DNA from: CAYPNF01 sp964411985
Lineage (GTDB): Bacteria; Verrucomicrobiota; Verrucomicrobiia; Limisphaerales; J093
Direction of reading: 5' to 3'
Assembly (NCBI GenBank): GCA_964411985.1
Contig: CAYPNF010000004.1
Coordinates: 124,001 to 188,000, forward strand
Length of the DNA stretch: 64,000 nucleotides
Part shown: in pieces, positions 1-11,503 of the stretch
Layout of the letters: each line of letters begins with the position of its first letter
Position numbering within the stretch: position 1 is the stretch's first letter
Program-made: the position numbers and the translations under genes
Notes under the pieces: model-generated
Told to the model about the DNA's origin: nothing
The model's input: only the letters and a program-made list of their open reading frames with translations
Database searches by the model: none

Positions 1-93
1 GAGCAAACTGCTTAGGACCGCAATCCCCCGCGCCGCGCCCGGTCCCCCTACGTAGGTTCCCATCGGCAGGGTGTCTTCCGACTTTTCTGCCAT
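1..93 (-). CDS. Possible 5' end of an unidentified gene (runs off the window)
   Basis: An open frame starts at an ATG on the minus strand (91-93) and stays open to base 1. It begins MAEKSEDTLPMGTYVGG. The same frame is open upstream to the stop codon of the PD40 gene, with an alternative GTG at 124-126. It would be the third gene of a leftward unit after the DeoR and PD40 genes, about 40 bp downstream. No family is recognisable from 31 codons and no convincing Shine-Dalgarno precedes either start, so this may not be a gene. Confidence 0.35.
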   Translation of the reverse strand, partial: MAEKSEDTLPMGTYVGGPGAARGIAVLSSLL

Positions 94-132
94 CGCACCG
101 GTTTGGATGGAATCTTTCGTTTCCACACCAGG

Positions 133-1215
133 CTACTTCGCCAGCACCTCCGCGTAGGTCCAATGGGGCTCGAAACCAGCGTGGTCCAGCCGCAGTACCG
201 GACCGGTTTTCGCCTGAGGGTAGAGAGACCGCAACTGCGCATAGGAGTCGGGTACAATCATCGGGGTATCGGCCAGTCTGATGATTGCCATGTTGGCGTC
301 CGTGCCCCCATCGGATTCCGGTACCGAAAACAGGACGTATCGGTCGTCTGGGGAGGTGCAACCATAGTAGATATGGCGTCCCAGTTCGGCATAGATCAGC
401 GTGCGGCTCTTCCCGTCCGTATTGGCCTGCATGAGCATGGTCCAGCCATAATCGCTGCCCAATCCCGGAGTTCGGTTGGAGTAGATCACGCGGGCTGAGC
501 CACCCTGGAACCAGTCCGCAGTGCAGTTCAGGTTGCGGGAGAGGAGGGTTGGTTGTCCCGTAGCCAACTCGACGCTGATGATGTTCCAGTCCTGCCCGTT
601 TAGGTTGGCGGTGCCGCACACCTGGTTGCCGTCCGGCGACCAGAACATCTGTTGGAAGATCCCTTGCCGAGGGATTTCTTTCACCAACGCCTTGGTGTCC
701 AGGTCGAAAATTCGGATCTTGCCTTCCCGCTTGTAGAGACATGCGATTCTCTTCCCATCCGAACTCCAGCAAGCCCACGGCCAGCCTCCATCCTTGCCTT
801 GAGGTTTCGGGCCCGAACCATCCGCATCGGCGATCACCAGCGTTCCCATGGCTCCCCAGAGATCGTGGTTAATGCCCTCGTTCTTTGCGCCTGCTGTCCT
901 GGCTTGCTGCCGATAGAGAATCTTCCGCGAGTCAGGCGAGAATCGCCCGCCGAACTCATCCGCATCGGGAGTGCGCGTGATGTTGGTTCTGCTAGAACCG
1001 TCGGGGCGGCAGAGGAAGAGGTCGTAGTCTCCTCGCTCGGTTTTGGCTGAGAAAAGGATCCAGCCTTTGCCTGCGATCTCCTTTGCTAGTTCCGACGCCC
1101 CCGGGGTTGCCATAGGGGTAGGGGAGTCGGCGCCTTTGACCCAGGGGCAAGTCAGTTGGGTGCTCAGCCAGAGCCAGAACCCGGCCTTGAGAAGTTTTTG
1201 GATGCGCATCTTCAT
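133..1215 (-). CDS. Secreted PD40/TolB-like beta-propeller protein
   Basis: This 360-residue protein has an N-terminal signal-like segment (MKMRIQKLLKAGFWLWL) followed by WD40-like PD40 repeats of the TolB type. Examples are the strings GGRFSPDSRKILY near residue 90 and MFWSPDGNQVC further on, the usual FSPDG-style blade signature. The start at 1215 is chosen because its ATG overlaps the TGA stop of the upstream DeoR gene in a 4-bp ATGA, which implies translational coupling; longer upstream frames only read antisense-like sequence inside the DeoR gene. Such propellers bind proteins or ligands in the periplasm. The substrate is unknown; co-transcription with a DeoR regulator hints at a role in carbohydrate sensing or processing, which is inference. 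Confidence 0.8.
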   Translation of the reverse strand: MKMRIQKLLKAGFWLWLSTQLTCPWVKGADSPTPMATPGASELAKEIAGKGWILFSAKTERGDYDLFLCRPDGSSRTNITRTPDADEFGGRFSPDSRKILYRQQARTAGAKNEGINHDLWGAMGTLVIADADGSGPKPQGKDGGWPWACWSSDGKRIACLYKREGKIRIFDLDTKALVKEIPRQGIFQQMFWSPDGNQVCGTANLNGQDWNIISVELATGQPTLLSRNLNCTADWFQGGSARVIYSNRTPGLGSDYGWTMLMQANTDGKSRTLIYAELGRHIYYGCTSPDDRYVLFSVPESDGGTDANMAIIRLADTPMIVPDSYAQLRSLYPQAKTGPVLRLDHAGFEPHWTYAEVLAK

Positions 1216-2051
1216 AGGGGGGCACGATTGGGTGCGGTGTTTGGGTGAGTCGCGTCTGTGCACGTGGAGGAAGGTTGGATATCCGAGGTTTCCCCGCAAA
1301 GGGTCACATGGACCCCCGCCTTCTGCAAAGCCTTGAGGCTCTTGGGAGGCACCTTGGCGTCGGTGAGCAACCCCTGGCAGTCCGCCAGGTTGCCGAACCG
1401 CATGAGCGCCGTCCGACCCAGCTTCGAGCTGTCCGATACCACATAGGCGGTCTTCGCACTGCTGACCATTTTCGTGAGCATGCGGCACACCTCAATGGAG
1501 GCGTTGTAGAGATTGCCTTGCAGGTCGATGCCATCCGCCCCGATGAATGCCCAGTCCGCTTTCAAGTGGTCCAGGTTCATTTCAGTCACGATGCCTACCA
1601 GGTCTGGGGAGTCACGGCGGACGAACCCGCCCAGCAGGAGGACTTGCACGCCGGGGCTGTGCTGCAGCGCGGAGGCAATGGCGAGAGAGGGCGTGATCAG
1701 CGTGAGACGCTTGCGCGTTCGCAGCTCCAGGGCTAACGCGAGGGTGGTCGTGCCCGAGTCGAGCATGACCGATTGTCCGTCGCGTACCAGGGCGGCCCCC
1801 GTCCTGGCAATGGCGCGCTTGGCCTGCTCGTTGCGGCGTGAACGGTGGAGAAACTCGAACTGGAACTGAACCTGATCCACCGGCGCGGCGCTGCCATGCG
1901 ATCGGATCAAACGTCCCTGGCCAGCGAGTGCCTGGAGATCGCGCCGAATGGTCATCAGGCTTACGCCGCATTCTTTCGACAACTGCTCCACAGAACACTC
2001 TCCGTGCTCAGAGAGGAATTCCTGAATACGTCGATGGCGAGCCAGTTCCAT
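1212..2051 (-). CDS. DeoR-family transcriptional regulator
   Basis: This 279-residue protein begins with the DeoR winged-helix domain: MELARHRRIQEFLSEHGECS, then CSVEQLSKECGVSLMTIRRDL, which is the typical recognition-helix region. The C-terminal DeoRC sensor domain is visible as GTTTLALALEL near residue 100 and a later VVSDSSKLGR motif, which in this family contacts a phosphorylated sugar effector. Length is slightly above the usual 250-260. It overlaps the downstream PD40 gene by 4 bp, so the two are expressed together and the regulator probably controls its own operon. The effector cannot be named from sequence. Confidence 0.9.
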   Translation of the reverse strand: MELARHRRIQEFLSEHGECSVEQLSKECGVSLMTIRRDLQALAGQGRLIRSHGSAAPVDQVQFQFEFLHRSRRNEQAKRAIARTGAALVRDGQSVMLDSGTTTLALALELRTRKRLTLITPSLAIASALQHSPGVQVLLLGGFVRRDSPDLVGIVTEMNLDHLKADWAFIGADGIDLQGNLYNASIEVCRMLTKMVSSAKTAYVVSDSSKLGRTALMRFGNLADCQGLLTDAKVPPKSLKALQKAGVHVTLCGETSDIQPSSTCTDATHPNTAPNRAPL

Positions 2052-2178
2052 GCTGTGCGAAACGTGTTCGTTTATGGTTGATTGTGTTCGTTACTACTTC
2101 TTCCCTGGAGTTGGAACAAGCAAAAACATGGATTGTTGCCGGGGCCCTTGGCGGATTTGGCCTCAAATCCTCCCCCTG

Positions 2179-2210
2179 GAAAACAAAAGAACCGCCCTTG
2201 CGGGCGGTTC
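2179..2210 (-). terminator. Rho-independent terminator of ppdK
   Basis: A 9-bp perfect stem (2189-2197 with 2202-2210, loop TTGC) of GAACCGCCC type is followed on the minus strand by a T-rich tract (complement of 2179-2188). It lies 35 bp past the stop of the leftward pyruvate phosphate dikinase gene and isolates it from the DeoR unit. Confidence 0.9.
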
Positions 2211-2244
2211 CTGTTCGAGAGCTTATTGAGAAGCGGTCGGTGAA

Positions 2245-5013
<2,769 letters not shown>

Positions 5014-5223
5014 AATCAGAGTAATTCGGTGTTCAGTAATCTAAAAGGGTGAACAAACCGTAGATCAGTAGCGATTCTTAACCGAGGCTGGGGGGGTGTC
5101 AACGCCGTTTTGACTCGCATCACCCGTCATGCTTCCCTCCTCCCTCCGCTGGCTCACTCTCTTTTTGCATTGATTCCCTCTGGCGAGCCCCTATCCAATG
5201 GAATCCGGCCAAGCCACCTGAAC

Positions 5224-6504
5224 GTGAAAGTCACTGACCTAAGAGGCATCCTGCAATACGTGCCCCGATTTCGGGAGCGCGCGTTCGTCATCAGCGTCGA
5301 TGGCGCCATCATCACCGACGAGAATTTTCCCAACATTCTCCAGGACATCGCCGTCCTCCGCTCGCTCAACATTCGCGTGGTGTTGGTCCACGGTGCATCC
5401 GCCCAGATCGCGGCGCTCGCCCATCAGATGAAAGTGGAAGCTTCCGATCTCGATGGGAGTGGCATTACGACGGAACAGACCCTGCGCCTGGCCTTGACGG
5501 CCGCCAACCAGCTGACTCACGAAATTCTGGAAGGCCTCACGAATAACGATTTGCGGGCCGCTTCCCCAAACGCCGTCATCGCTCATCCCATGGGCATTAT
5601 CCAGGGGGTCGACCAACTTTTCACTGGGAAGGTGGAACGGATCGAAGTGGATCTTCTACAAATCCTTCTTCAGCAAGGGATTCTGCCGGTCATACCCCCG
5701 CTCGGTTTTGATGGGGAAGGTCATACCTACCGCGTGAATTCCGACAGCATCGCGGTGGCGGTAGCCGATGCCCTCAAAGCCGTGAAGCTGATTTTCATCA
5801 CCACGTACGATGGCTTGACCCGGCAGGGACAGCTTTTTCGGCAGATGCAGGCGTCGGATCTGGAACGGTCGCTTTCGGAACGTACCGGCGATTTCGCTGC
5901 CGAGGCCAGATCGAAGGCCCTACACGCCGTGGCGGCCTGCAAGGCTGGAATCCCCCGAGTGCACGTGTTGAATGGCCGGGTGGACGAAGCCCTTCTTACC
6001 GAGGTGTTTTCCAACGAGGGAGTAGGTACCCTGATCTACGCCAACGAGTACCAGCAAGTCCGGCGTGCTCTGAAGAAAGATATCCCGAGTATCCTCAAAC
6101 TCATCCAGCCCTCCGTCGCCGCCGAGGAGTTGGTGAAGAGATCGCGGACTTCGATCGAGAAATCACTCGGTGACTTCTTCATTTTTGACATCGACAAGAA
6201 CCCAGTGGCTTGCGTGGCCCTTCACACCTATCCAGATCAGAACCAGGGCGAGCTGGCCTGCCTCTGCGTGCGACCTTCGCACGAGAACCAGGGGATCGGG
6301 CGCAAACTGATCCAGTTCGTGGAAAACCGAGCCAGGGAAATTGGACTAAAGGAGTTGTTGACCCTATCGACCCAAGCCTTTGCCTATTTCCAGTCCAAGG
6401 GGGGCTTTCAGGAGGCAACTCCGGAGATTCTCCCGCCTTCCCGCCGCGAGAAGTACGATCAGAGCGGTCGGCGGTCCAAAATTCTGGTAAAAAGACTGAA
6501 ATAA
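5224..6504 (+). CDS. argA: Amino-acid N-acetyltransferase (N-acetylglutamate synthase)
   Basis: This enzyme catalyses the first step of arginine biosynthesis, acetyl-CoA + L-glutamate to N-acetylglutamate. Two domains are visible in the classical ArgA order: an amino-acid-kinase fold (FVISVDGAIITDENF; VVLVHGASAQI; ITTYDGL) and a C-terminal GNAT acetyltransferase (LACLCVRPSHENQGIGRKL is the acetyl-CoA loop). The frame is open from a TTG at 5110, but alignment to the family in memory begins at VTDLRGILQYV, so I chose the GTG at 5224, giving 426 residues (E. coli ArgA has 443). No strong Shine-Dalgarno precedes either start. The L,D-transpeptidase gene follows 46 bp downstream on the same strand. 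Confidence 0.88.
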   Translation: MKVTDLRGILQYVPRFRERAFVISVDGAIITDENFPNILQDIAVLRSLNIRVVLVHGASAQIAALAHQMKVEASDLDGSGITTEQTLRLALTAANQLTHEILEGLTNNDLRAASPNAVIAHPMGIIQGVDQLFTGKVERIEVDLLQILLQQGILPVIPPLGFDGEGHTYRVNSDSIAVAVADALKAVKLIFITTYDGLTRQGQLFRQMQASDLERSLSERTGDFAAEARSKALHAVAACKAGIPRVHVLNGRVDEALLTEVFSNEGVGTLIYANEYQQVRRALKKDIPSILKLIQPSVAAEELVKRSRTSIEKSLGDFFIFDIDKNPVACVALHTYPDQNQGELACLCVRPSHENQGIGRKLIQFVENRAREIGLKELLTLSTQAFAYFQSKGGFQEATPEILPPSRREKYDQSGRRSKILVKRLK

Positions 6505-6550
6505 CCAGGTCTGGGTCGGAAGACACTCTCGCTTTCATTGCCTCTTTCCT

Positions 6551-7177
6551 GTGAGTGACCAGACTTGTAGCGGCTTTCTTGGCGCGGATACCGGTGACAT
6601 CGGCTTGACGTTGTCAACCGGGCGGGGCTTCCGGTGGCCTACACCTCGTGATTTGAAGCCATTATTTTGGTGCGCAAGACGTTGGAGAGCTCGTATCCCC
6701 CGTCACCTTCTCCTGGTGTCAGTCCTCCATCAGCGTATGGCTTGGCTGGAATTGGATCCTCCATGCCGCCTGAACCGCTCCCACCTGTTCCGGGTTTCCA
6801 CCTCTCGATACGGCACCGGCCAAGTCATGGACTCCCTGCGCACCCCACTTGGTTTGCACCGGGTCGCGGCCAAGATCGGTGCTTACGCTCTTCCCGGCAC
6901 CGTCTTTCGAGGCCGCAAACCTGCTGGATTCACCTGGCAGGGACAGGTGAATGCGCGAATTGCTCACCGGATCCTCTGGTTGGAGGGTTTGGAACCAGGC
7001 TACAACCGAGGCGGACGGCTCGATTCTTTCGCTCGGTTCATTTATATCCATGGACTGGCCAATGAGTTACGACTTGGATCTCCAGATTCGTGCGGCTGTG
7101 TTCACCTGGCCTCAAAAGACCTGCTCCCGCTATTCGACCGAATCCCGGTTGGTACTCTCGTTTGGATCACTATGTAA
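6551..7177 (+). CDS. L,D-transpeptidase (YkuD domain)
   Basis: YkuD enzymes crosslink peptidoglycan through a cysteine thioester. Of 208 residues, the C-terminal half holds the family pattern: IHGLANELRLGSPDS around residues 166-180 (HG..NE..LG.P.S), then C-G-C-V-H at 181-185, where Cys183 is the expected nucleophile. The usual S-H-G-C-(I/V)-R is altered to S-C-G-C-V-H, so the family His is a second Cys and the Arg a His. The conserved ending GTLVWI is present. The start is GTG; the first 60 residues look poorly conserved, so an internal ATG near residue 63 is possible. No clear signal peptide is visible. The HG and GC elements make the assignment fairly safe. Confidence 0.78.
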   Translation: MSDQTCSGFLGADTGDIGLTLSTGRGFRWPTPRDLKPLFWCARRWRARIPRHLLLVSVLHQRMAWLELDPPCRLNRSHLFRVSTSRYGTGQVMDSLRTPLGLHRVAAKIGAYALPGTVFRGRKPAGFTWQGQVNARIAHRILWLEGLEPGYNRGGRLDSFARFIYIHGLANELRLGSPDSCGCVHLASKDLLPLFDRIPVGTLVWITM

Positions 7178-7429
7178 ACCTCTTATGTAGAGGTGTTTAA
7201 CTCTACTAAACTCGATACCCAAAGCTGATTTGCCGGTCCGGCTCGGAGTCGATGAGAAAAACACCGGTCCGTAGCAGATTGGGCAAGTACTTGGTGGAGA
7301 GAGAGAACCGGAGACTGCCAAAAAAGTAGAGTTTTTCCTTGATACCACAATGGGTTGTATTACTTTAGCCGCAGACACCCAACCCAATGGGGTCTCAATG
7401 GTTGCTCCACGCAACTCGTGAGGTCCCGG
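7178..7429. other. Intergenic region upstream of nrdJ, 5' part
   Basis: No gene is supported here. Immediately after the transpeptidase stop is a small hairpin (ACCTCT 7178-7183 with AGAGGT 7189-7194) followed by only a short T run, so at best a weak terminator. A string at 7306-7319 (ACCGGAGACTGCC) faintly resembles a B12 box but lacks the other conserved cobalamin-riboswitch elements. Confidence 0.4.
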
Positions 7430-7498
7430 ATGGCGGCATGGTTGGGCGCCGGACCGACCCTTTTTCGTGACCGGTCAGCCCGATAGGGAAGCCGCCAT
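7430..7498 (+). promoter_or_regulatory. Nested inverted repeats in the nrdJ leader
   Basis: Three nested complementary pairs lie 30-100 bp before the nrdJ start: ATGGCGGC (7430-7437) with GCCGCCAT (7491-7498), GGGC (7444-7447) with GCCC (7478-7481), and GACCG (7452-7456) with CGGTC (7472-7476). The right arm also contains a perfect 10-bp palindrome TGACCGGTCA (7468-7477). Together they could form a 69-nt leader hairpin or an operator. No known riboswitch or NrdR box was recognised. Confidence 0.4.
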
Positions 7499-7530
7499 TG
7501 TTATTTTAACAACTAGTTTCTAGAAAAACC

Positions 7531-10500
7531 ATGATCGAAGCCCGTGACTCTCTTTCGTCGTCCCCTGCTCAGGCTGCGGCTCGCCGTGCCGCCCGCGTCT
7601 CCGCCCCGCGCAACGGACGTTTGGGTACCAAGCGGAAAGCCCTGAAAGTCCAGCGGGTTTTCAGCGATGCCAAAGTTCACCCTTTTGAGCAGTTGGAATG
7701 GGATCGGCGCACTGCGGAGATCACAGACGACTCCAGCAAGGTCATCTTCAAGCAGGAGGGGGTAGAGGTTCCCAAGTCTTGGTCGGTTTTGGCGACCAAA
7801 GTGGTGGTTTCCAAGTACTTCTACGGCGAGCAGAACACCCCGGAACGAGAGACTTCCGTTCGGCAGCTGGTGCATCGGGTGACCCGTACGATTGCGGATT
7901 GGGGCATTCGGGATGGGTATTTCTCCAAAGAGGACGGTGAGCTTTTCTACCAGGAGTTGACCTGGCTTTGCGTCAACCAATACGGGGCCTTCAACTCTCC
8001 CGTTTGGTTCAACGTGGGACTTTTCCACCAGTACGGCATAGGGAAAGACTCTGCGCGCGGCAATTGGTATTACAATCGGCAGAAGGGCCTGGCAGAGCGC
8101 GCTCCGACCCAGTACGAATACCCCCAGGGAAGCGCCTGCTTCATCCAGTCGGTGGATGACAACATGGAGAGCATTATGAACCTCGCCTATAGCGAGGCCA
8201 TGCTGTTCAAGTACGGTTCGGGAACGGGCACCGACCTGACCCCAATTCGTTCGAGCAAAGAGAAACTGAGCGGGGGCGGGCGTCCCAGCGGTCCGATGTC
8301 GTTCCTGAAGGTGTACGACCAAGTGGCCAACGTCGTCAAAAGCGGTGGCAAGACGCGCCGCGCGGCGAAGATGAACACGCTGCGGGATTGGCACGCGGAC
8401 ATCGAGGAATTCGTCACCGCAAAGGCGCGCGAGGAGCGCAAAGCCTGGGCGCTGATCGAACAGGGTTATGACGGTTCCTACAATGGCGACGCCTACGGTA
8501 GCGTGATGTACCAGAATGAGAACCTCTCCGTGCGCGCCAGCGACGAATTCATGCAGGCAGCCGTGGATCGCAAAGAGTGGTGGACTCGGTCCGTGACGAC
8601 GGGCAAGCCGCTCGAGAAGAAGGATGCGTTCAAGCTCCTGGACAAGATCGCCGAAGGTACCTGGGTTTGCGGTGATCCCGGCATGCAGTACGACGGTGCC
8701 ATCCAGAAATGGCACACCTGCAAGGGATCCGAACCAATTCATTCCACCAACCCCTGCAGCGAGTACGTGTTTCTGAACAACACCGCCTGCAACCTCGCCT
8801 CGCTGAACCTGATGAAGTTCAAGCGGGAGGACGGAATTTTTGACGTGGAACGGTTCAAGGCGGCCGTCCAGATTTTCATTACCGCCCAGGAAATCATCGT
8901 CGATAACGGCAGTTATCCCACCAAGGAGATCGCCGAGAACTCGCACATCTTCCGGACGCTGGGACTCGGTTACGCAAACCTGGGTTCGCTCATCATGAGC
9001 TACGGCCTGCCGTACGATTCGGACGGAGGGCGGGCTCTGGCCGGAGCGATCACCTCCGTCATGACCGGTCATTGCTACGAGCAATCGGCGGAAATCGCCG
9101 CCGTCATGGGAGCTTTCGAGGGGTATCGGGATGCGCGTTGCGCTCACGTCCCCAAGCCGGTGACGAAAGACAACGTTGAATCCATGCTCGGAGTCATCCA
9201 ACAGCACCGTGCTGCCGTCGAGGAAATCCAGGCCAGCCAGGAATTTGGCTATCTGAAGGAAGAGGCCAGGCGGTGCTGGGATCGTGCCCTGGCACGGGGT
9301 CGGCAGGCTGGCTACCGCAACGCTCAGGTGACCGTGCTGGCTCCAACGGGCACGATTGCGTTCCTGATGGATTGCGACACCACCGGCGTGGAACCGGACA
9401 TCGCGCTCGTGAAGTATAAACTCCTCGCCGGGGGCGGTATGCTCAAGATCGTCAACCGCACCGTTCCGGAAGCGCTGCAGCGCTTGGGATACCAGCAAAC
9501 CGAGATCAAGGCCATCGTGGCGCATATCGAAAAATACGACACAATTGAGGACGTGACCGACAATGATCAGAACGTGTCCAGCGGTCTGAAGCCGGAACAT
9601 CTCCCCGTGTTCGATTGTGCGTTCAAGCCGTACCGGGGTCTGCGCAGCATCCATTACATGGCGCACTTGAAAATGATGTCCGCCGCGCAACCCTTCATCA
9701 GCGGTGCCATCTCCAAGACCGTGAACATGCCGCAGACCGCTACGGCCGAGGAGATCCGCGACGTCTATCTCCAGGCGTGGAAGATGGGACTCAAGTGCGT
9801 GGCGATCTATCGCGACGGCTCCAAACGCAGCCAGCCGTTGAACACCAAGAAGGGCGAGGAAGGTGGCGAGAAGGGGGCCGCAGCACGGGAACTCGAGGCC
9901 CTGAAACAGAAGATGGCGGAGATGGAAGCCGAGCTTGGCGGCCTGCGCGAACAAGTCGGGAAGCCTCTCCGACGCCGTTTACCGGAAACGCGCATGGCGT
10001 TGAACCATAAGTTCAACATCGCTGGCCACGAAGGTTACCTCAACGTGGGTCTCTTCGAAGACGGGCAGCCGGGTGAACTTTTCATCACCATGGCCAAGGA
10101 AGGTTCCACCATCGGTGGTCTGATGGACAGTATCGCCACCCTCACGAGCATGGCTTTGCAGTACGGCGTACCTCTCGAGGCCTTGGTGAAAAAGTTCTCG
10201 CACCAACGTTTCGAGCCCTCCGGATTCACCCGCAATCCGGAAATTCGCAACGCCTCATCCATCACGGACTACATCTTCCGCTGGCTGGCTTTTCAATTCA
10301 TCCAGGGGTATCGCGAAGCCAACTCCCCTATGGGGACCCAGCCTGAGCTGCCCATCCCTGGCCTGCAGGAAGCCATTCGCAAGCACGTCAACCGCCCGAT
10401 TCCCGAGCTGCCGGTGGACGAAGACGAGACCACGGTCGCGGTGGCGACGGCGAACGGTACCAACGGCAAGTCAGGGCACCACGAGGTTAAGTCGCTCAAC

Positions 10501-10620
10501 GACTCCCTGGCGCATCTGCAGCACGATGCCCCCACGTGTCCGAATTGCGGCCATATCGCCGTCCGAAACGGGGCCTGCTACAAGTGCATGAACTGCGGCG
10601 AGAGTCTGGGATGTAGCTAG
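7531..10620 (+). CDS. nrdJ: Adenosylcobalamin-dependent ribonucleotide reductase (class II)
   Basis: This enzyme reduces ribonucleotides to deoxyribonucleotides using a radical generated from adenosylcobalamin, so DNA precursor synthesis works with or without oxygen. At 1029 residues it belongs to the long NrdJ type. Visible signatures are GSGTGTDLTPIRSS near residue 230, the active-site block HSTNPCSEYVFLNNTACNLASLNL-like region near residue 405 (Asn, Cys and Glu of the radical chemistry), and the barrel motif APTGTIAFLMDCDTTGVEPD. The C-terminus carries a Cys-rich zinc/redox tail with CPNC and CYKCMNCGESLGC. The N-terminal ~35 residues are Arg/Ala-rich. It stands alone, with a structured leader and a strong terminator. 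Confidence 0.97.
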   Translation: MIEARDSLSSSPAQAAARRAARVSAPRNGRLGTKRKALKVQRVFSDAKVHPFEQLEWDRRTAEITDDSSKVIFKQEGVEVPKSWSVLATKVVVSKYFYGEQNTPERETSVRQLVHRVTRTIADWGIRDGYFSKEDGELFYQELTWLCVNQYGAFNSPVWFNVGLFHQYGIGKDSARGNWYYNRQKGLAERAPTQYEYPQGSACFIQSVDDNMESIMNLAYSEAMLFKYGSGTGTDLTPIRSSKEKLSGGGRPSGPMSFLKVYDQVANVVKSGGKTRRAAKMNTLRDWHADIEEFVTAKAREERKAWALIEQGYDGSYNGDAYGSVMYQNENLSVRASDEFMQAAVDRKEWWTRSVTTGKPLEKKDAFKLLDKIAEGTWVCGDPGMQYDGAIQKWHTCKGSEPIHSTNPCSEYVFLNNTACNLASLNLMKFKREDGIFDVERFKAAVQIFITAQEIIVDNGSYPTKEIAENSHIFRTLGLGYANLGSLIMSYGLPYDSDGGRALAGAITSVMTGHCYEQSAEIAAVMGAFEGYRDARCAHVPKPVTKDNVESMLGVIQQHRAAVEEIQASQEFGYLKEEARRCWDRALARGRQAGYRNAQVTVLAPTGTIAFLMDCDTTGVEPDIALVKYKLLAGGGMLKIVNRTVPEALQRLGYQQTEIKAIVAHIEKYDTIEDVTDNDQNVSSGLKPEHLPVFDCAFKPYRGLRSIHYMAHLKMMSAAQPFISGAISKTVNMPQTATAEEIRDVYLQAWKMGLKCVAIYRDGSKRSQPLNTKKGEEGGEKGAAARELEALKQKMAEMEAELGGLREQVGKPLRRRLPETRMALNHKFNIAGHEGYLNVGLFEDGQPGELFITMAKEGSTIGGLMDSIATLTSMALQYGVPLEALVKKFSHQRFEPSGFTRNPEIRNASSITDYIFRWLAFQFIQGYREANSPMGTQPELPIPGLQEAIRKHVNRPIPELPVDEDETTVAVATANGTNGKSGHHEVKSLNDSLAHLQHDAPTCPNCGHIAVRNGACYKCMNCGESLGCS

Positions 10621-10641
10621 GAACTTTTACCTACTTTTCCA

Positions 10642-10671
10642 GGGAGCAAGAGCGATCTTGCTCCCTTTTTT
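10642..10671 (+). terminator. Rho-independent terminator of nrdJ
   Basis: A perfect 10-bp stem, GGGAGCAAGA (10642-10651) with TCTTGCTCCC (10656-10665), has a GCGA tetraloop and six T (10666-10671). It starts 21 bp after the nrdJ stop. Confidence 0.95.
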
Positions 10672-10887
10672 CGTTTTGCTTAGAAATTCCGTTGGAGATT
10701 CGTGGCCCGCTCCTGGCGGGGCTTGGCGTTTCTAAGGGACTGAGCAGATCGGACCAGACGAAGGGGGGCGCCCGGCGCAGATCAGGGCGCGAAGTGACCG
10801 GCACGAAGTGTGGTCGGTGCCCGGAGGATGTGAGAACACGAGCTCGCGCCGCAGTATGGGAAGGGGAGGTGGCTGTTTCTGAGTAGC

Positions 10888-10994
10888 GCAGGCAGCCTTG
10901 CCTGCTGTTTCGCCGACTGCCGAGTCGGCTGGCCCTCCGTCCTTGCGCACGAGGCGGGTTAGCAACCCGCGATACAGCAGGCAAGGCTGCCTGC
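10888..10994. repeat. Composite palindromic (REP/BIME-like) element
   Basis: Two perfect 20-nt inverted arms, 10888-10907 and 10975-10994, are built on the 18-bp near-palindrome GCAGGCAGCCTTGCCTGC. Two more hairpins lie between them: CCGACT/AGTCGG (10913-10928) and GCGGGTT-AGC-AACCCGC (10954-10970). The remaining gene-free DNA between nrdJ and the DUF1080 pseudogene (10672-11110) holds nothing else I can support. The layout is like intergenic REP clusters; whether it recurs elsewhere in the genome cannot be seen here. Confidence 0.75.
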
Positions 10995-11110
10995 GGTACA
11001 GGTAGGACCGAACCACGCAGGCGAGTTAAACGCCCACGTTCGGGTTTCAAAGAAAGGCCCCCTCGAACACTCATGCCCTTGACATTCTGGATCAACAAAC
11101 AAGCAACATC

Positions 11111-11492
11111 ATGAAAGGCAAATTCGCTCCCAGCATTCTGACCGGTTCCTTGTTGTTGTGCGGCGGTTTTTCGTGTGGCGGCGCTGAAGGTAACAAACAA
11201 CCGGCGGCGACAGGTGGCGCTCCACAATCTGCCCCTCATAAGGGTTGTGTGAAGATCTTCGATGGAAAGACCTTCGACGGTTGGGAAGCTGACCCGTCAA
11301 CGTAGAGCATCATAGACGGCGCGATGCGTGGCGTAGGCGGTACATCCTGATCCGGCCGAACGCACGGCCCCGGAGAAACGCATCGTCCCTGGTCCCATCG
11401 GGATGTTCCGTCACGGCGGCGGGGCTTCGGAATACAAGGACATCTACGTAGAAACGAATCCGACGGAAGATAAACTGATTACCGTGAAGTAG
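11111..11492 (+). pseudogene. Decayed DUF1080 (3-keto-disaccharide hydrolase-like) gene
   Basis: The 5' part encodes a signal peptide (MKGKFAPSILTGSLLLCGG) and the DUF1080 opening VKIFDGKTFDGWEADPST, then a TAG where the family normally has Trp. The frame continues with SIIDGAMRGVGGTS and a TGA. After a gap where most of the domain is missing, family-like C-terminal sequence resumes (IGMFRHGGGASEYKDIYVE, then NPTEDKLITVK) and ends in TAG at 11490-11492. DUF1080 domains are laminin-G-like and abundant in PVC bacteria. Two stops plus a large internal deletion make this non-functional. Confidence 0.85.
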
Positions 11493-11503
11493 CTCTGATA
11501 TCT

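Noticed and set aside
133..1488. Longer version of the PD40 gene starting inside the DeoR gene
   Set aside because: The extra 91 codons are out-of-frame DeoR sequence; the ATG at 1215 gives a signal peptide and a 4-bp coupling overlap.
7306..7319. B12-box-like string upstream of nrdJ
   Set aside because: Only a partial match to the box; the other conserved cobalamin-riboswitch elements are not found upstream at the right spacing.
7513..9954. 813-codon open frame antisense to nrdJ
   Set aside because: It lies wholly within nrdJ on the opposite strand; its peptide is rich in His/Leu/Gly without domains. GC-rich codon use explains it.
10631..11239. 202-codon minus-strand frame after nrdJ
   Set aside because: It reads through the terminator hairpin and the composite palindromic repeat, so it is not a gene.
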